A stretch of DNA of 64,000 nt, taken from NCBI RefSeq assembly GCF_014645735.1, contig NZ_BMMH01000009.1, positions 220,901-284,900 on the forward strand, given 5' to 3'. The translations under genes were made by a program, and so were the position numbers. Source of the DNA: Nocardia jinanensis. GTDB lineage: Bacteria; Actinomycetota; Actinomycetes; Mycobacteriales; Mycobacteriaceae. The notes beneath the pieces are model-generated. The model did no database searches. It saw only the letters and a program-made list of their open reading frames with translations, and was not told the origin of the DNA. Below, one piece after another: positions 42,652 to 51,129 of the stretch; positions within the stretch are counted from its first letter, which is position 1; every line of letters starts with the position of its first letter.

Positions 42652-43812
42652 ATGGCGGGAAACCCGGATTTCGATCTGTTCAAGCTGGCGGATTTCCACG
42701 ATGAGCTGCGTTCGGCCATCCGCGCCCTGTGCGAGAAGGAGATCGCTCCGCACGCCAAGGACGTCGACGAGCATGCCAGGTTCCCCGAGGAAGCCCTCAG
42801 CGCGCTCAACGCCGCCGGCTTCAACGCTGTCCACGTCCCCGAGGCCTACGGCGGCCAGGGCGCCGATTCGGTGGCGACCTGCATCGTCATCGAAGAGGTC
42901 GCCCGTGTCTGCGGTTCCTCCTCGCTGATCCCGGCTGTGAACAAGCTCGGCACCATGGGCATGATCCTCAACGGTTCCGAGGAGCTCAAGCAGAAGGTGC
43001 TCGCCGATATCGTCGACGGTGAGATGGCCTCCTACGCGCTGTCCGAGCGCGAGGCCGGCTCCGACGCGGGCAGTATGCGCACCCGCGCCCGCCAGGAGGG
43101 CGACGACTGGATCCTCAACGGTTCCAAATGCTGGATCACCAACGGCGGCAAATCCTCCTGGTACACCGTCATGGCCGTCACCGACCCCGATAAGGGCGCC
43201 AGCGGTATCTCCGCGTTCCTGGTGCACAAGGACGACGAAGGCTTCGTGGTGGGCCCGCTCGAGCACAAACTCGGCATCAAGGGTTCCCCGACCGCCGAAC
43301 TGTACTTCGAGAACTGCAAGGTCCCGGGTGACCGCATCGTCGGCGAGCCGGGCACCGGTTTCAAAACCGCCCTGCAGACCCTCGACCACACCCGCCCCAC
43401 CATCGGCGCACAGGCCGTGGGTCTGGCGCAGGGTGCCCTGGACGCCGCCCTGGCCTACACCAAGGACCGCAAGCAGTTCGGCAAATCCATCGCCGACTTC
43501 CAGAACACCCAGTTCATGCTGGCCGATATGGCGATGAAGATCGAAGCCGCCCGCCTGATGGTCTACACCTCGGCCGCCCGCGCCGAACGTGGCGAACCGA
43601 ACCTGGGCTTCATCTCGGCGGCCGCCAAATGCTTCGCCTCCGACGTGGCGATGGAGGTCACCACGAACGCGGTGCAGCTGTTCGGTGGGGCGGGCTACAC
43701 CACCGATTTCCCGGTGGAGCGGATGATGCGCGACGCCAAGATCACCCAGATCTACGAGGGCACCAACCAGATCCAGCGGGTCGTCATGTCCCGCGCCCTG
43801 CTCAAGGGGTAA
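42652..43812 (+). CDS. fadE25: Acyl-CoA dehydrogenase (FadE25-like)
   Basis: This FAD enzyme introduces the alpha-beta double bond of acyl-CoAs. The 386-residue length is normal. It has YALSEREAGSDAGSM (FAD/substrate), KCWITNGG, RKQFGKSIADFQNTQF, and the C-terminal EGTNQIQR segment; the base glutamate is expected in IYEGTNQ. ACAGGAG lies 8 nt before the ATG. As I recall, it corresponds to Rv3274c, downstream of purE in M. tuberculosis; here a TetR gene is inserted between. The chain-length preference is unknown. Confidence 0.94.
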   Translation: MAGNPDFDLFKLADFHDELRSAIRALCEKEIAPHAKDVDEHARFPEEALSALNAAGFNAVHVPEAYGGQGADSVATCIVIEEVARVCGSSSLIPAVNKLGTMGMILNGSEELKQKVLADIVDGEMASYALSEREAGSDAGSMRTRARQEGDDWILNGSKCWITNGGKSSWYTVMAVTDPDKGASGISAFLVHKDDEGFVVGPLEHKLGIKGSPTAELYFENCKVPGDRIVGEPGTGFKTALQTLDHTRPTIGAQAVGLAQGALDAALAYTKDRKQFGKSIADFQNTQFMLADMAMKIEAARLMVYTSAARAERGEPNLGFISAAAKCFASDVAMEVTTNAVQLFGGAGYTTDFPVERMMRDAKITQIYEGTNQIQRVVMSRALLKG

Positions 43813-43836
43813 TTCTGCGGACCTTGGTGTCCGGTC

Positions 43837-43864
43837 GGCGGCCTGGGATCACTCTCAGGCCGCC
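43837..43864 (+). terminator. Hairpin GGCGGCCTG / CAGGCCGCC after fadE25
   Basis: A perfect 9-bp stem with a 10-nt loop begins 24 nt after the stop, followed by TTCGGG. Confidence 0.65.
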
Positions 43865-44172
43865 TTCGGGTCGTCGGACGGTCCAGGCCGTCTGAACATG
43901 TCATCGATCGCCTGCCGCGCCCTTCCCGAAACACCAGGTGCGTGTACGTCCGCAGTGTGAATCGTCCCGGGAACGTCGAGCGCTTCCGTGCTTTGGAGCC
44001 CTCAGCACTCATGGCGACATGGCTGAACTGCTGGATGCCTTCCCGGCGGATGAGTAGCGTCCAACCTCCTCACCGGCGCGTCGAAACGCGTTGATTGCCC
44101 GACCGATCCGCTGTTGCTCACCCGGACTCGGCCGTACGCTCTCACCAGTGAAACCGACTGTGGAGGAGGCGG
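43865..44172. other. 308-nt gene-free boundary before the HTH/Nudix-like island
   Basis: No supported gene. A small stem CGCGT-CGAA-ACGCG is near 44079-44092. Codon-phase GC bias fades here. This is the left edge of the accessory region. Confidence 0.45.
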
Positions 44173-45601
44173 ATGACATCGTGGTTGCGGCATAGTGACA
44201 GAACGGGCCCGGACCGTCAGGTGGGGATCCTGGTCCGTGAATATCGGTTGGCGAGCGGGTTGAACCAGGCGGCGGTCGCCGAGGCGCTGGGCATCACCCA
44301 ACAGTTCCTCAGCCAGGTCGAAACCGGTGTCCGGAAAGTGACTCTGGACCAGCGCCACGGGTTCATGCGTGTCCTGGGGATACCTGCGGAGGAACTCGGC
44401 TTGGCCGGTCGAAGTCGCCATGGTTCCGCGCTTCACGAAACAAGCGCGGCTGTTGCGTCGAGCAGGGGACGGTGGCGAGTGCAGCGCCATTGGCTCAATC
44501 GGCATCGGGCAGAGTTGGGGGATCTCGCGGCTCAATGGCATGCTCTCGAGAACCGGGTGCCCAGGACGACGCTCATCGCGGGTGACGGCTGGTTGGCCGA
44601 CCGCCCGCTGGAGTTGCAGTCGCTACGGCTGCGGCTGGACGAACGCCCGCAGGCGGTGCAGACAACCGGTGCGGAACCGGAGACGCTATCGGTTCGGCCG
44701 CTGCGAATCCCGAGTACACCGTTCGAGACCTACTCCTCGGCGGTGAAACACCTCGACCCACCCCAGTTGTTCGAGTCACGGCCCAGCTATCGGTATCTCG
44801 GTGGCTCGATGTCTTCCCGGGCCATGAACTTCGGTCTGGCCACCTACTTCGACAAACTGGATGTATCCGAAGCGCTTGCCCACGAACTCGCGGCGGCAAC
44901 AATGAACCACACCGAGCCGACCACCGCCGAGCTTCGTGGAAAGCTGCCCTTTCGTGAGCTGGTCGGCGATCCTTTCGATACGGCCGGCCGGGCGATCGTT
45001 CCAGCGGTCACGACGTTGACCCTTCGTCTACGGCGGTACCCGGCCGATCCCACCTTTCTGCTGCACTGGCGCGATCCCGCGCGTGTGGCTACCGCGGCCG
45101 GGGTGTACGACGTCATACCTGCCGGTGAGTTCCAACCCTCCGGCGTTGCGCTGTGGGACAGGAACAACGACTTCTCGTTGTGGCGCAATATTGTCCGCGA
45201 GTTCTCGGAAGAGTTGTTGGGGCAGCCCGAGCACGACGGTAGTCGTAGCTCACCGATCGACTACCCTCGCTGGCCGCTGTACGAGCAGCTCAGCGATGCC
45301 AGGCGGCGAGGCAGGCTGAGCGCGTTCGTGCTCGGGCTGGGGGCTGGACGCCCTCACCTTGGCTGCGACGATCTTGACGGTGGTCGTCATCGACGATGAC
45401 CTGTTCGAAGACGTCTTCGGTTCGACCGTGCAGTTCAACGAGGAAGGCGAAGTCGTGACAGTCGGCGAAGGCTCGGCTGCCGAAGGTATTCCGTTCACTG
45501 AATCGGCTATTGATCGGCTGCTCGACACCGAACCGTTCGCCGCGCCGGGAGCCGCCTGCTTGGCACTGGCATGGAAACATCGGCACAGTCTGATCGGCTG
45601 A
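44173..45601 (+). pseudogene. XRE-type HTH protein fused to a Nudix-like domain, frameshifted at a G run
   Basis: Residues about 16-75 form an XRE HTH (VREYRLASGLNQAAVAEALG, ITQQFLSQVETGVRKV). A long domain follows with FLLHWRDP, FQPSGVALWDRNNDFSLWRN and REFSEELLG, the last resembling a degenerate Nudix box (REUXEEXGU). The reading frame derails after VLGLG at 45343 and would stop at 45399. In the +1 frame the homology resumes (LDALTLAATIL to WKHRHSLIG) and ends at 45601. Removing one G from the five-G run at 45339-45343 gives about 475 residues. It is either a real mutation, phase variation or a sequencing error. GGAGGAGG precedes the ATG. Confidence 0.75.
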
Positions 45602-45623
45602 GATCGAATGTCAGGAGTACGAG

Positions 45624-46736
45624 ATGAGTGCCGATCCACGCACACTGACACCGAGCGAACGCGCATGGATAGATACACGCAGCTACGTCCGTGAACATCG
45701 ATCCGACCTCGACGCTGCCGCCGCGCGGGCCTACCCCGCGCTACACCGTGTCGCCGACTCGACCCTGCTCGCGCACGAAGAGTGGATTCCTTCGGCTCCG
45801 ATTCACTTGGAAGATGTGGTGTCGGCGCTGGAGGTAACTCCGGTGTCGAAGGCTGTCGGCTCCGCGCCGCCGGCGAGCCCGGCTCTGCCGGTGCGCGGGA
45901 CGGGCGACCTGTACACCAATTATGCCGAGGCCGTCGGTGAGCTGGTCGCGCCTACGGTGTTCGAGAATCGGCCGACCTTCCGGCTCGTCCACGCCGACCT
46001 CACCGCAGAAACACCTTCCATGCGTTTCGGGCTCGGTTCGTACTTCGACAGCATCAATATCGGTGAGGCCGCAGCACACGAGTTCGCCATGGCCCTGCAA
46101 GGTCATGGCGAACTGTCCGGGGTCCGTGCGGCGATCACCGACCCTTGTGATCCGGCGCAACGGCCGGTCAATCTCGCCATCAGCACTGTCACTATCCGCC
46201 GCGATCCGGGCACGGGGGCCGAATCGTTCCTGCTGCATTGGCGCGACCCCCGAAAGGTCGGTCACGCCGGCGGGATGTACCAGGTAGTACCGGTGGGGAT
46301 CTTTCAGCCTTCCGGTAACGCCGAGTGGAACATCGGTAACGATTTCTCACTGTGGCACAACATGGTTCGGGAGTTCGCCGAAGAGCTGGGCGGTGCCGAC
46401 GAAGATCACGGTAGCGAAATCGCTCCGATCGACTACGAGAACTGGGAGTTCGCGGCACGCTTCGACCAGGCTCGGCGTGACGGTTCGGTCGTGGCGTACT
46501 GCCTCGGCCTCGGTGTCGACCCCCTGAGCTTCGCGACCGATCTGCTGACTGCTGTCGTCATCGATGGGCCGGTTTTCGACTCTCTCTTCGGTAATGCGCT
46601 GAGCAGCAATGCCGAGGGACACATCCTCGAGTGGCAGCCGTTCACTCCGGAACATGTGCAGAGCGTCGTCACCGAGCATCCTGTGCAGGCCGCCGGTATC
46701 GCCGCACTGCGGCGAGCGATCTCGCTGCTGGGCTGA
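45624..46736 (+). CDS. Paralogue of the Nudix-like domain protein, without HTH
   Basis: The 370-residue protein is homologous to the C-terminal three quarters of its upstream neighbour: FLLHWRDPRKVGHAGGMYQV, GIFQPSG, NDFSLWHNMVREFAEELGG and CLGLGVDPLSFATDLLTAVV align block by block. It lacks the XRE domain and begins with a helical SERAWIDTRSYVREHRSDL segment like the neighbour's linker. REFAEELGG resembles the core of a Nudix box, but the upstream Gly and Glu ligands are not at the standard distance. It starts 22 nt after the neighbour's intact-frame stop, with CAGGAG upstream. Function unknown. Confidence 0.8.
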   Translation: MSADPRTLTPSERAWIDTRSYVREHRSDLDAAAARAYPALHRVADSTLLAHEEWIPSAPIHLEDVVSALEVTPVSKAVGSAPPASPALPVRGTGDLYTNYAEAVGELVAPTVFENRPTFRLVHADLTAETPSMRFGLGSYFDSINIGEAAAHEFAMALQGHGELSGVRAAITDPCDPAQRPVNLAISTVTIRRDPGTGAESFLLHWRDPRKVGHAGGMYQVVPVGIFQPSGNAEWNIGNDFSLWHNMVREFAEELGGADEDHGSEIAPIDYENWEFAARFDQARRDGSVVAYCLGLGVDPLSFATDLLTAVVIDGPVFDSLFGNALSSNAEGHILEWQPFTPEHVQSVVTEHPVQAAGIAALRRAISLLG

Positions 46737-46742
46737 AGGGAT

Positions 46743-46772
46743 ACAACTGGCTGCTGTACAGCAGCCAGTTGT
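46743..46772. promoter_or_regulatory. 30-bp perfect palindrome after the Nudix-like gene
   Basis: The half-site ACAACTGGCTGCTG-T is followed without spacer by its exact complement. It begins 6 nt past the stop codon and 37 nt before the next gene. As RNA it would be a 13-14 bp stem with a tiny loop. It could be a terminator, an operator for the island's own HTH protein, or a recombination site. Confidence 0.7.
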
Positions 46773-46808
46773 TAGCTGCGATGCCCCTCGTGGCGAGACG
46801 CTGCGGGT

Positions 46809-47264
46809 GTGAAACCTACCGATTATGCGCGACCAGTCAGCGGGACGTCCGAAGCCGACCCGGGCGCGAGTCCGCCGCACCGGGCCGATCGCGCCACCCT
46901 GCCGGGTGCCCGTTGCCGTGGCTCAGGGGCGGAGCGGCGCGGCACGATCGGTGAGTTGCCGAGGGCGATCGGCGTGACCCGGCGGGATGTGATCGGCCGC
47001 GGTGCCGATATTCACGCGCTCGCCGAGCGCCACGGCTATAGATTGGTGCACAGCGTCGTCCTCGACACCGGGCCGCTGGTTTCGGCTCTGGTCATCGCGC
47101 AGCACGTTTACGAGCACAATGCTCTCGCCGTGGTTGTTCCTGGTTTCGAGCACGTCGACCCGGTGCGTCACGTCATCACCGACCTCGCCGCGCTCATTAC
47201 GCCCGTGTGTGTCTACCCGCGCGGCTACCGGTGGGAGTTGCCCGAGCGGGGAAAACAACGGTGA
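46809..47264 (+). CDS. Small resolvase-like protein of unknown function
   Basis: The 151-residue ORF has a low-complexity, Arg/Ala/Pro-rich first half and a folded C-terminal part: DIHALAERHGYRLVHSVVLD, then HNALAVVVPGFEHVD and an ITPVCVYPRGYRWEL end. The helix-strand order resembles the catalytic core of serine recombinases, but the catalytic YxRVS start and Arg cluster are not seen, so enzymatic recombination is unlikely. Its stop overlaps the start of a 25-codon ORF as GTGA. The GTG start is weakly supported; the true start may lie within the low-complexity half. Lower GC bias than its neighbours. Confidence 0.55.
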   Translation: MKPTDYARPVSGTSEADPGASPPHRADRATLPGARCRGSGAERRGTIGELPRAIGVTRRDVIGRGADIHALAERHGYRLVHSVVLDTGPLVSALVIAQHVYEHNALAVVVPGFEHVDPVRHVITDLAALITPVCVYPRGYRWELPERGKQR

Positions 47265-47338
47265 GCGGGGCCGATCTCGCATTGGCCCTACTGGCGCTCG
47301 GTCTCATCGCGCTGACTGTGGCCTTGTGTCGACCATAG
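47261..47338 (+). CDS. 25-residue hydrophobic peptide, possible membrane micropeptide
   Basis: The GTG overlaps the preceding stop (GTGA), so it would be translated by coupling. After SGAD it is a continuous run of Leu, Ala, Ile, Gly and Val ending CRP, enough for one transmembrane helix. It could be a chance ORF. Confidence 0.35.
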   Translation: MSGADLALALLALGLIALTVALCRP

Positions 47339-47461
47339 TCAGCAGGCGGTCCGCGAGCCGTTGCGTCGTCGCGCCGCCGGCCCCGATACCCGACATGGCC
47401 CGGGCGCGTATGGGCCGCTCATGCCGCTGTCAACGGTGTCCTGAGGACGAATCGTCAACCA

Positions 47462-48019
47462 TTACTCGAGCCCGTGCGCATCGACACCGTCCAAGGACGG
47501 CGTCGCAGTTTCCGGATTCTCACCCACCGTCGGCCGTTCGCCGCGCGCATGGGTCTGCCGCCATTGCTCGGCGGCCTGGATCATGGCATGGCCGACATGT
47601 TCGAAGAACTGGCCGAAGTCCCGCAGCCGGGCGCCGACGGGTGACGTGGTGCCGAGGGTTTCCGCTCCTCGTCGGGCGACCTCGGCGAGCACGGTGTTCT
47701 GGTGGGCGCTTGCCATCCAGCCGCGGAACCAGGCGTCGGCGTCGATGACGTACCGGTCGCGTCGCCGGCGGGGGTCGCGTTCACGACGGATCAGTTCCTG
47801 TTGTTCGAGTTCGCCGATGGCCTTGGAGACGGAGGCAGGACTGACCTGAAGGCTTCGGGTGAGTTCGGAGGCGGTCAGGCTGCCACTATCGGTGAGATAG
47901 AGGCACGCGAGCACGCATGCGGTCATACGGTTCCGCATCGGCAGTACGACCAAGGCATTCACCGCCACCGAGATGAACCAGTCCTTCGCCTGGTCCGCAG
48001 GCGGCATCATCTCCACCAC
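47462..48019 (-). CDS. MarR/GbsR-like winged-helix regulator, N-terminus disrupted
   Basis: The homologous part begins about residue 28 (RNRMTACVLACLYLTDSGSL) and holds the winged helix SLTASELTRSLQVSPASVSKAI, then RRERDPRRRRDRYVID and a helical C-terminal part (FFEHVGHAMIQAAEQWRQ). The first 27 codons are antisense to a serine-hydrolase remnant and do not look like the family's N-terminal helix, so the native start has probably been lost; ATG 47938 or 47926 may now be used. Functional status is uncertain. Confidence 0.65.
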   Translation of the reverse strand: MVEMMPPADQAKDWFISVAVNALVVLPMRNRMTACVLACLYLTDSGSLTASELTRSLQVSPASVSKAIGELEQQELIRRERDPRRRRDRYVIDADAWFRGWMASAHQNTVLAEVARRGAETLGTTSPVGARLRDFGQFFEHVGHAMIQAAEQWRQTHARGERPTVGENPETATPSLDGVDAHGLE

Positions 48020-48361
48020 CGGTGACCTCCACCGCTTCTTCGGCGCCTTGCTGGGCGGACACCTCCTTCCGCCCGCTCAGCAGCGGGAACTGCTCACCAC
48101 CGTCCCCACCGACGGGTCGAACTGGATCCCCGATACCCGGTACGGCCTGGGCATCTTCACACAGACGCTGCCGTGCGGGGTCACAGTCTGGGCAATGGCG
48201 GCGCCACCTACGGATCCTGGACCTATGCCGTTGGTTCCCAGGACGGCGCGCACATGCTCACCAGCAACATGAACGGGGACTGGACCGGCTCGGGGCCCTT
48301 CGACGACGTGCTGGCTGCGGAATTCTGCCCGGCTGAGCCCTCGGACGGCACTCCTGGATGA
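47925..48361 (+). pseudogene. Remnant of a serine hydrolase (beta-lactamase/D-Ala-D-Ala carboxypeptidase family)
   Basis: FRIGSTTKAFTAT at 47931-47969 matches the SxxK active-site block of class C beta-lactamase-like enzymes. It joins directly to SAGGIISTTGDLHRFFGALL, which normally lies more than 100 residues later, so an internal deletion is evident. The C-terminal part (YGLGIFTQTLPCGVTVW) then shifts frame near 48190, at a GGG run that seems one base short, and continues GNGGATYGSWTYAVGSQDG to 48361. The 5' end is missing. Confidence 0.75.
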
Positions 48362-48601
48362 CTCTTCGCAGCCAGGACTGAGGCAGCTCTCAGCAGGTTG
48401 TCCCGGCTCGGTTTCCGCATGATGTTTCCCGGCTGAGCCCCACGCATGGTGTCGGGGCTCAGCCGGTCGGTGGGAACAGCGGTGGAAGAGCGCCGATGGA
48501 GATGATCCGCGCGGAGACGACCACAGCAGCCGGGTGTCAGCGTCGGTGTCCGTCGTGGTGCGACGCTGCGGGTGTCCGCTGGGCCCGGCAGCACGAGCTT
48601 G
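48362..48601. other. Intergenic region between the hydrolase remnant and the secreted peptidase
   Basis: No gene supported in these 240 nt or the following 55 up to 48677. The notable element is the palindrome listed next. Confidence 0.45.
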
Positions 48602-48622
48602 ACCGTGCCGCGACGGCACGGT
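48602..48622. promoter_or_regulatory. Dyad ACCGTGCCG-CGA-CGGCACGGT upstream of the peptidase
   Basis: A perfect 9-bp inverted repeat with a 3-nt centre, 55 nt before the peptidase start. Symmetry and size suit an operator. Confidence 0.5.
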
Positions 48623-48677
48623 GTGGGGTGGTAGTCGGCACAGTCGACCTGCGAGACCACGTCGGAGAGTGGGACAT

Positions 48678-50207
48678 ATGCACCGGAAATGGAATCTTCC
48701 TCGAGGGCTGCCCCTATTGGCGGTGCTCTGTCTCACCGGGGTGTTGGTCGGGGCGCCCCCGGTGGCCGCCGAGGAGGGCGGCGAGCCCGCCGCGCAACTC
48801 CAGTGGGGTCCGTGCCCCGAGGATGTTCCGGCCGAGCCACCGCAGTTGCAGTGCGCGACCATGCCGGTGCCGCTGAACTACGGCGATCCCGGGGGCGCGC
48901 AGATCGATCTCATGATCTCCCGGCTGGCCAGCACGAAACCGGACAAGCGGCGGGGCGTGTTGTTGCTGAACCCGGGCGGTCCGGGTGGGTCCGGATTGGG
49001 GTTGTCCAAGCTCTTGGCCACCCAAGAGATGCCGGTCGATGTCCTGGACAGTTACGACCTGATCGGCATGGACACCCGCGGGGTCGGTCACTCGTCGCCG
49101 GTGAGCTGCGGATTCACGGTCGGCCAGCCGTATTTCACCAATATCCCGCCGTACGCGGCCGACGATGCGGCGGTCGCCGAGCAGGCGGCGGTCGCTCAGG
49201 GGGTCGCCGCGCAGTGCGCGGCGAACGACCACGAGGGACGGCTGCCGCATCTGACGACGGCGAACAACGCCCGCGACCTGGACCGGATCCGGGCCGCGCT
49301 CGGTGAGGAGACGGCCAGCTTCCTCGGCTACTCCTACGGGACTGCGGTGGGGGCCGCGTACGCCTCGATGTTCCCGGACCGCGCCGACCGGGTCGTGCTC
49401 GACAGCAATATCGGCGACACCTTCCTCGACCAGGACGGGATGCGCAGATACGCACGGGGCACCGAGGAGACGTTCCCGGATTTCGCGCGATGGGCCGCCG
49501 TGCGGCACGACAGCTACGGTCTGGGCCGGACACCTGAGGAGGTGCGCGCGACCTACTTCACCCTCGCCGAAGGGCTCGACAAGAAACCGGTCGACGGGAT
49601 CGACGGCGGTCTCTTCCGATTCAGTGTGTTCGCCTCGCTCTTCAACACGAAGTCCTACGATCTGATGGCGCAGACTTGGCAGACCCAGCTCGCCGCCGTG
49701 CGGGCAGGCTCCGCGGGCGATCCGGCTGCCGCCGAACCGCCCATCGACCTCGAGGCGGTTTCGCCGGCCGATAACAGCTTGACGGTTTTCCTCGCGACGA
49801 CCTGCAACGACGTCGAATGGCCCGAGGATGTCGGGGCCTATCAGCGGGCCGTCGCCGAGGACCGCGAGCAGTACCCGCTCTTCGGCGCGGCCACCGCAAA
49901 TATTGTTCCGTGCGCCTACTGGAAGTGGGGACCGGTCGAGCCGCCGGTGCAGATCGACGACAGTGGGTCGGCCGATGTGCTGATCCTGCAGAACCAGCGC
50001 GACCCCGTCACTCCGCTGCGCGGCGGCGAACTGCTCGACGAGAAGTTCGGTGAGAGGTCCCGGCTGGTGACCGCCGACGGTAGTGGGCACGGCGTGTACG
50101 TCCTCGGCAAGAACCCCTGCGCGTTGAACATCGCCACCGACTACCTGGTCGACGGCACCATGCCCGAAAAAGACGTGGCCTGCGGGAGCATCCCGGCCGG
50201 CGGGTGA
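48678..50207 (+). CDS. Secreted alpha/beta hydrolase, tripeptidyl aminopeptidase type
   Basis: The 509-residue protein has a signal peptide (basic MHRKW, hydrophobic core, cleavage near VAA-EE at 31). The oxyanion segment LLLNPGGPGGSGLG is at 96-109, the nucleophile Ser219 is in GYSYGTAVG, and a C-terminal TAP-like domain holds ILQNQRDPVTPL (catalytic Asp) and DGSGHGVY (catalytic His). Such enzymes release N-terminal tripeptides or hydrolyse esters outside the cell. Two C-terminal cysteine pairs may form disulfides. The longer upstream frame is rejected because the signal peptide begins at ATG 48678. Confidence 0.92.
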   Translation: MHRKWNLPRGLPLLAVLCLTGVLVGAPPVAAEEGGEPAAQLQWGPCPEDVPAEPPQLQCATMPVPLNYGDPGGAQIDLMISRLASTKPDKRRGVLLLNPGGPGGSGLGLSKLLATQEMPVDVLDSYDLIGMDTRGVGHSSPVSCGFTVGQPYFTNIPPYAADDAAVAEQAAVAQGVAAQCAANDHEGRLPHLTTANNARDLDRIRAALGEETASFLGYSYGTAVGAAYASMFPDRADRVVLDSNIGDTFLDQDGMRRYARGTEETFPDFARWAAVRHDSYGLGRTPEEVRATYFTLAEGLDKKPVDGIDGGLFRFSVFASLFNTKSYDLMAQTWQTQLAAVRAGSAGDPAAAEPPIDLEAVSPADNSLTVFLATTCNDVEWPEDVGAYQRAVAEDREQYPLFGAATANIVPCAYWKWGPVEPPVQIDDSGSADVLILQNQRDPVTPLRGGELLDEKFGERSRLVTADGSGHGVYVLGKNPCALNIATDYLVDGTMPEKDVACGSIPAGG

Positions 50208-50229
50208 GAAACCGATGCCCGGTGCCTGT

Positions 50230-51057
50230 TCAGGCTCGCGCGGCCAGCAGATCCGCGGTGAGCCGGGCGAGACGGCGGGCATTGCCGGGATCGAGCGAGG
50301 GGAGTGAGAGGTCCAGGGTGCGGCCGCGGTCCACGGCGGTGAGTGGTTCCGCGGGCGGGTTGTCGATGAAATCGTGCAGCGGGCGTATCGATTCGCGCAC
50401 TGGGCGCCCGGCGACCGCGGCGAGGGCACGGATCGCGGCTCTGGTGAGGAAACCGAGCGGGGAGAGGTCGCCGCTCCTGGTGAAGCCCGGGTGGTAGAGG
50501 ACGACTTTGATCTTGTCGCCGTGCTCTTCGGCGAGCGACACACCGAGGAGATCGTTGGCCCGTCCGGCCTGTAACTGGGCGCCGACCATGCTGTAGCCGC
50601 GGGTGAGGTGGGGATCGCCCCAGTGGACCGCGCCCTTCTGCACACCGACTCCGGCGATACTGACGATCACCGGCTGCGCGGCGCGTACCAGCAGCGGAGC
50701 CAGCTGGTGCGACAGCAGATATCGGCTGAGGTAATACAGCGCGAAAGTGTGCTCGAAGCCCTCGGTGGTCTGGACGCGTTTGGGCATCGTGCGGTTCGCG
50801 AAGAGCAGCAGCGCGTCCACGGCGTCGTAGGACGCGCCGATCTCGCCGACCACCCGTCCCACCTCTGCGACGGAACTCAGGTCGGCGCGTACGAAGCGGA
50901 GGCGGTCCGCGTCCGCTCCGGCCGCGGCCGTGAGTTGTTCGCCTTTGGCCGGGTTGCTGCCGATCGCCACGACCCGGTCGCCGCGGGTGAGGCGTTCGAG
51001 GGCGATCGCGCGGCCCATGCCGTCCGTACCGCCGCTGATAAGAATGGTTCTGGACAT
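50230..51057 (-). CDS. Short-chain dehydrogenase/reductase
   Basis: The 275-residue protein starts TILISGGTDGMGRAIALERL, the TGxxxGxG cofactor loop in variant form, followed by FVRADLSSVAEV and LLLFANRT (NAG-like motif). A canonical YxxxK is not clear; GYSMVGAQLQ occupies that region, so catalysis may be altered. A GGAGG box lies before ATG 51057. It is divergent from an HxlR regulator with a 72-nt gap, which suggests direct control. The substrate is unknown. Confidence 0.85.
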   Translation of the reverse strand: MSRTILISGGTDGMGRAIALERLTRGDRVVAIGSNPAKGEQLTAAAGADADRLRFVRADLSSVAEVGRVVGEIGASYDAVDALLLFANRTMPKRVQTTEGFEHTFALYYLSRYLLSHQLAPLLVRAAQPVIVSIAGVGVQKGAVHWGDPHLTRGYSMVGAQLQAGRANDLLGVSLAEEHGDKIKVVLYHPGFTRSGDLSPLGFLTRAAIRALAAVAGRPVRESIRPLHDFIDNPPAEPLTAVDRGRTLDLSLPSLDPGNARRLARLTADLLAARA

Positions 51058-51129
51058 CAACACCTCCGTGGACCCGACTGCTGTACACATCCTCGGCAGC
51101 GGCCACCGGAAGCGAAAGAAGGCACTTTT

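Noticed and set aside
46809..47264. Functional serine recombinase
   Set aside because: The catalytic Ser motif near the N-terminus and the arginine cluster are absent; only the secondary-structure order is similar.
47270..47400. Short minus-strand frame opposite the micropeptide
   Set aside because: It is 29 codons without ribosome site or similarity; the plus-strand GTGA coupling is the better, though weak, reading.
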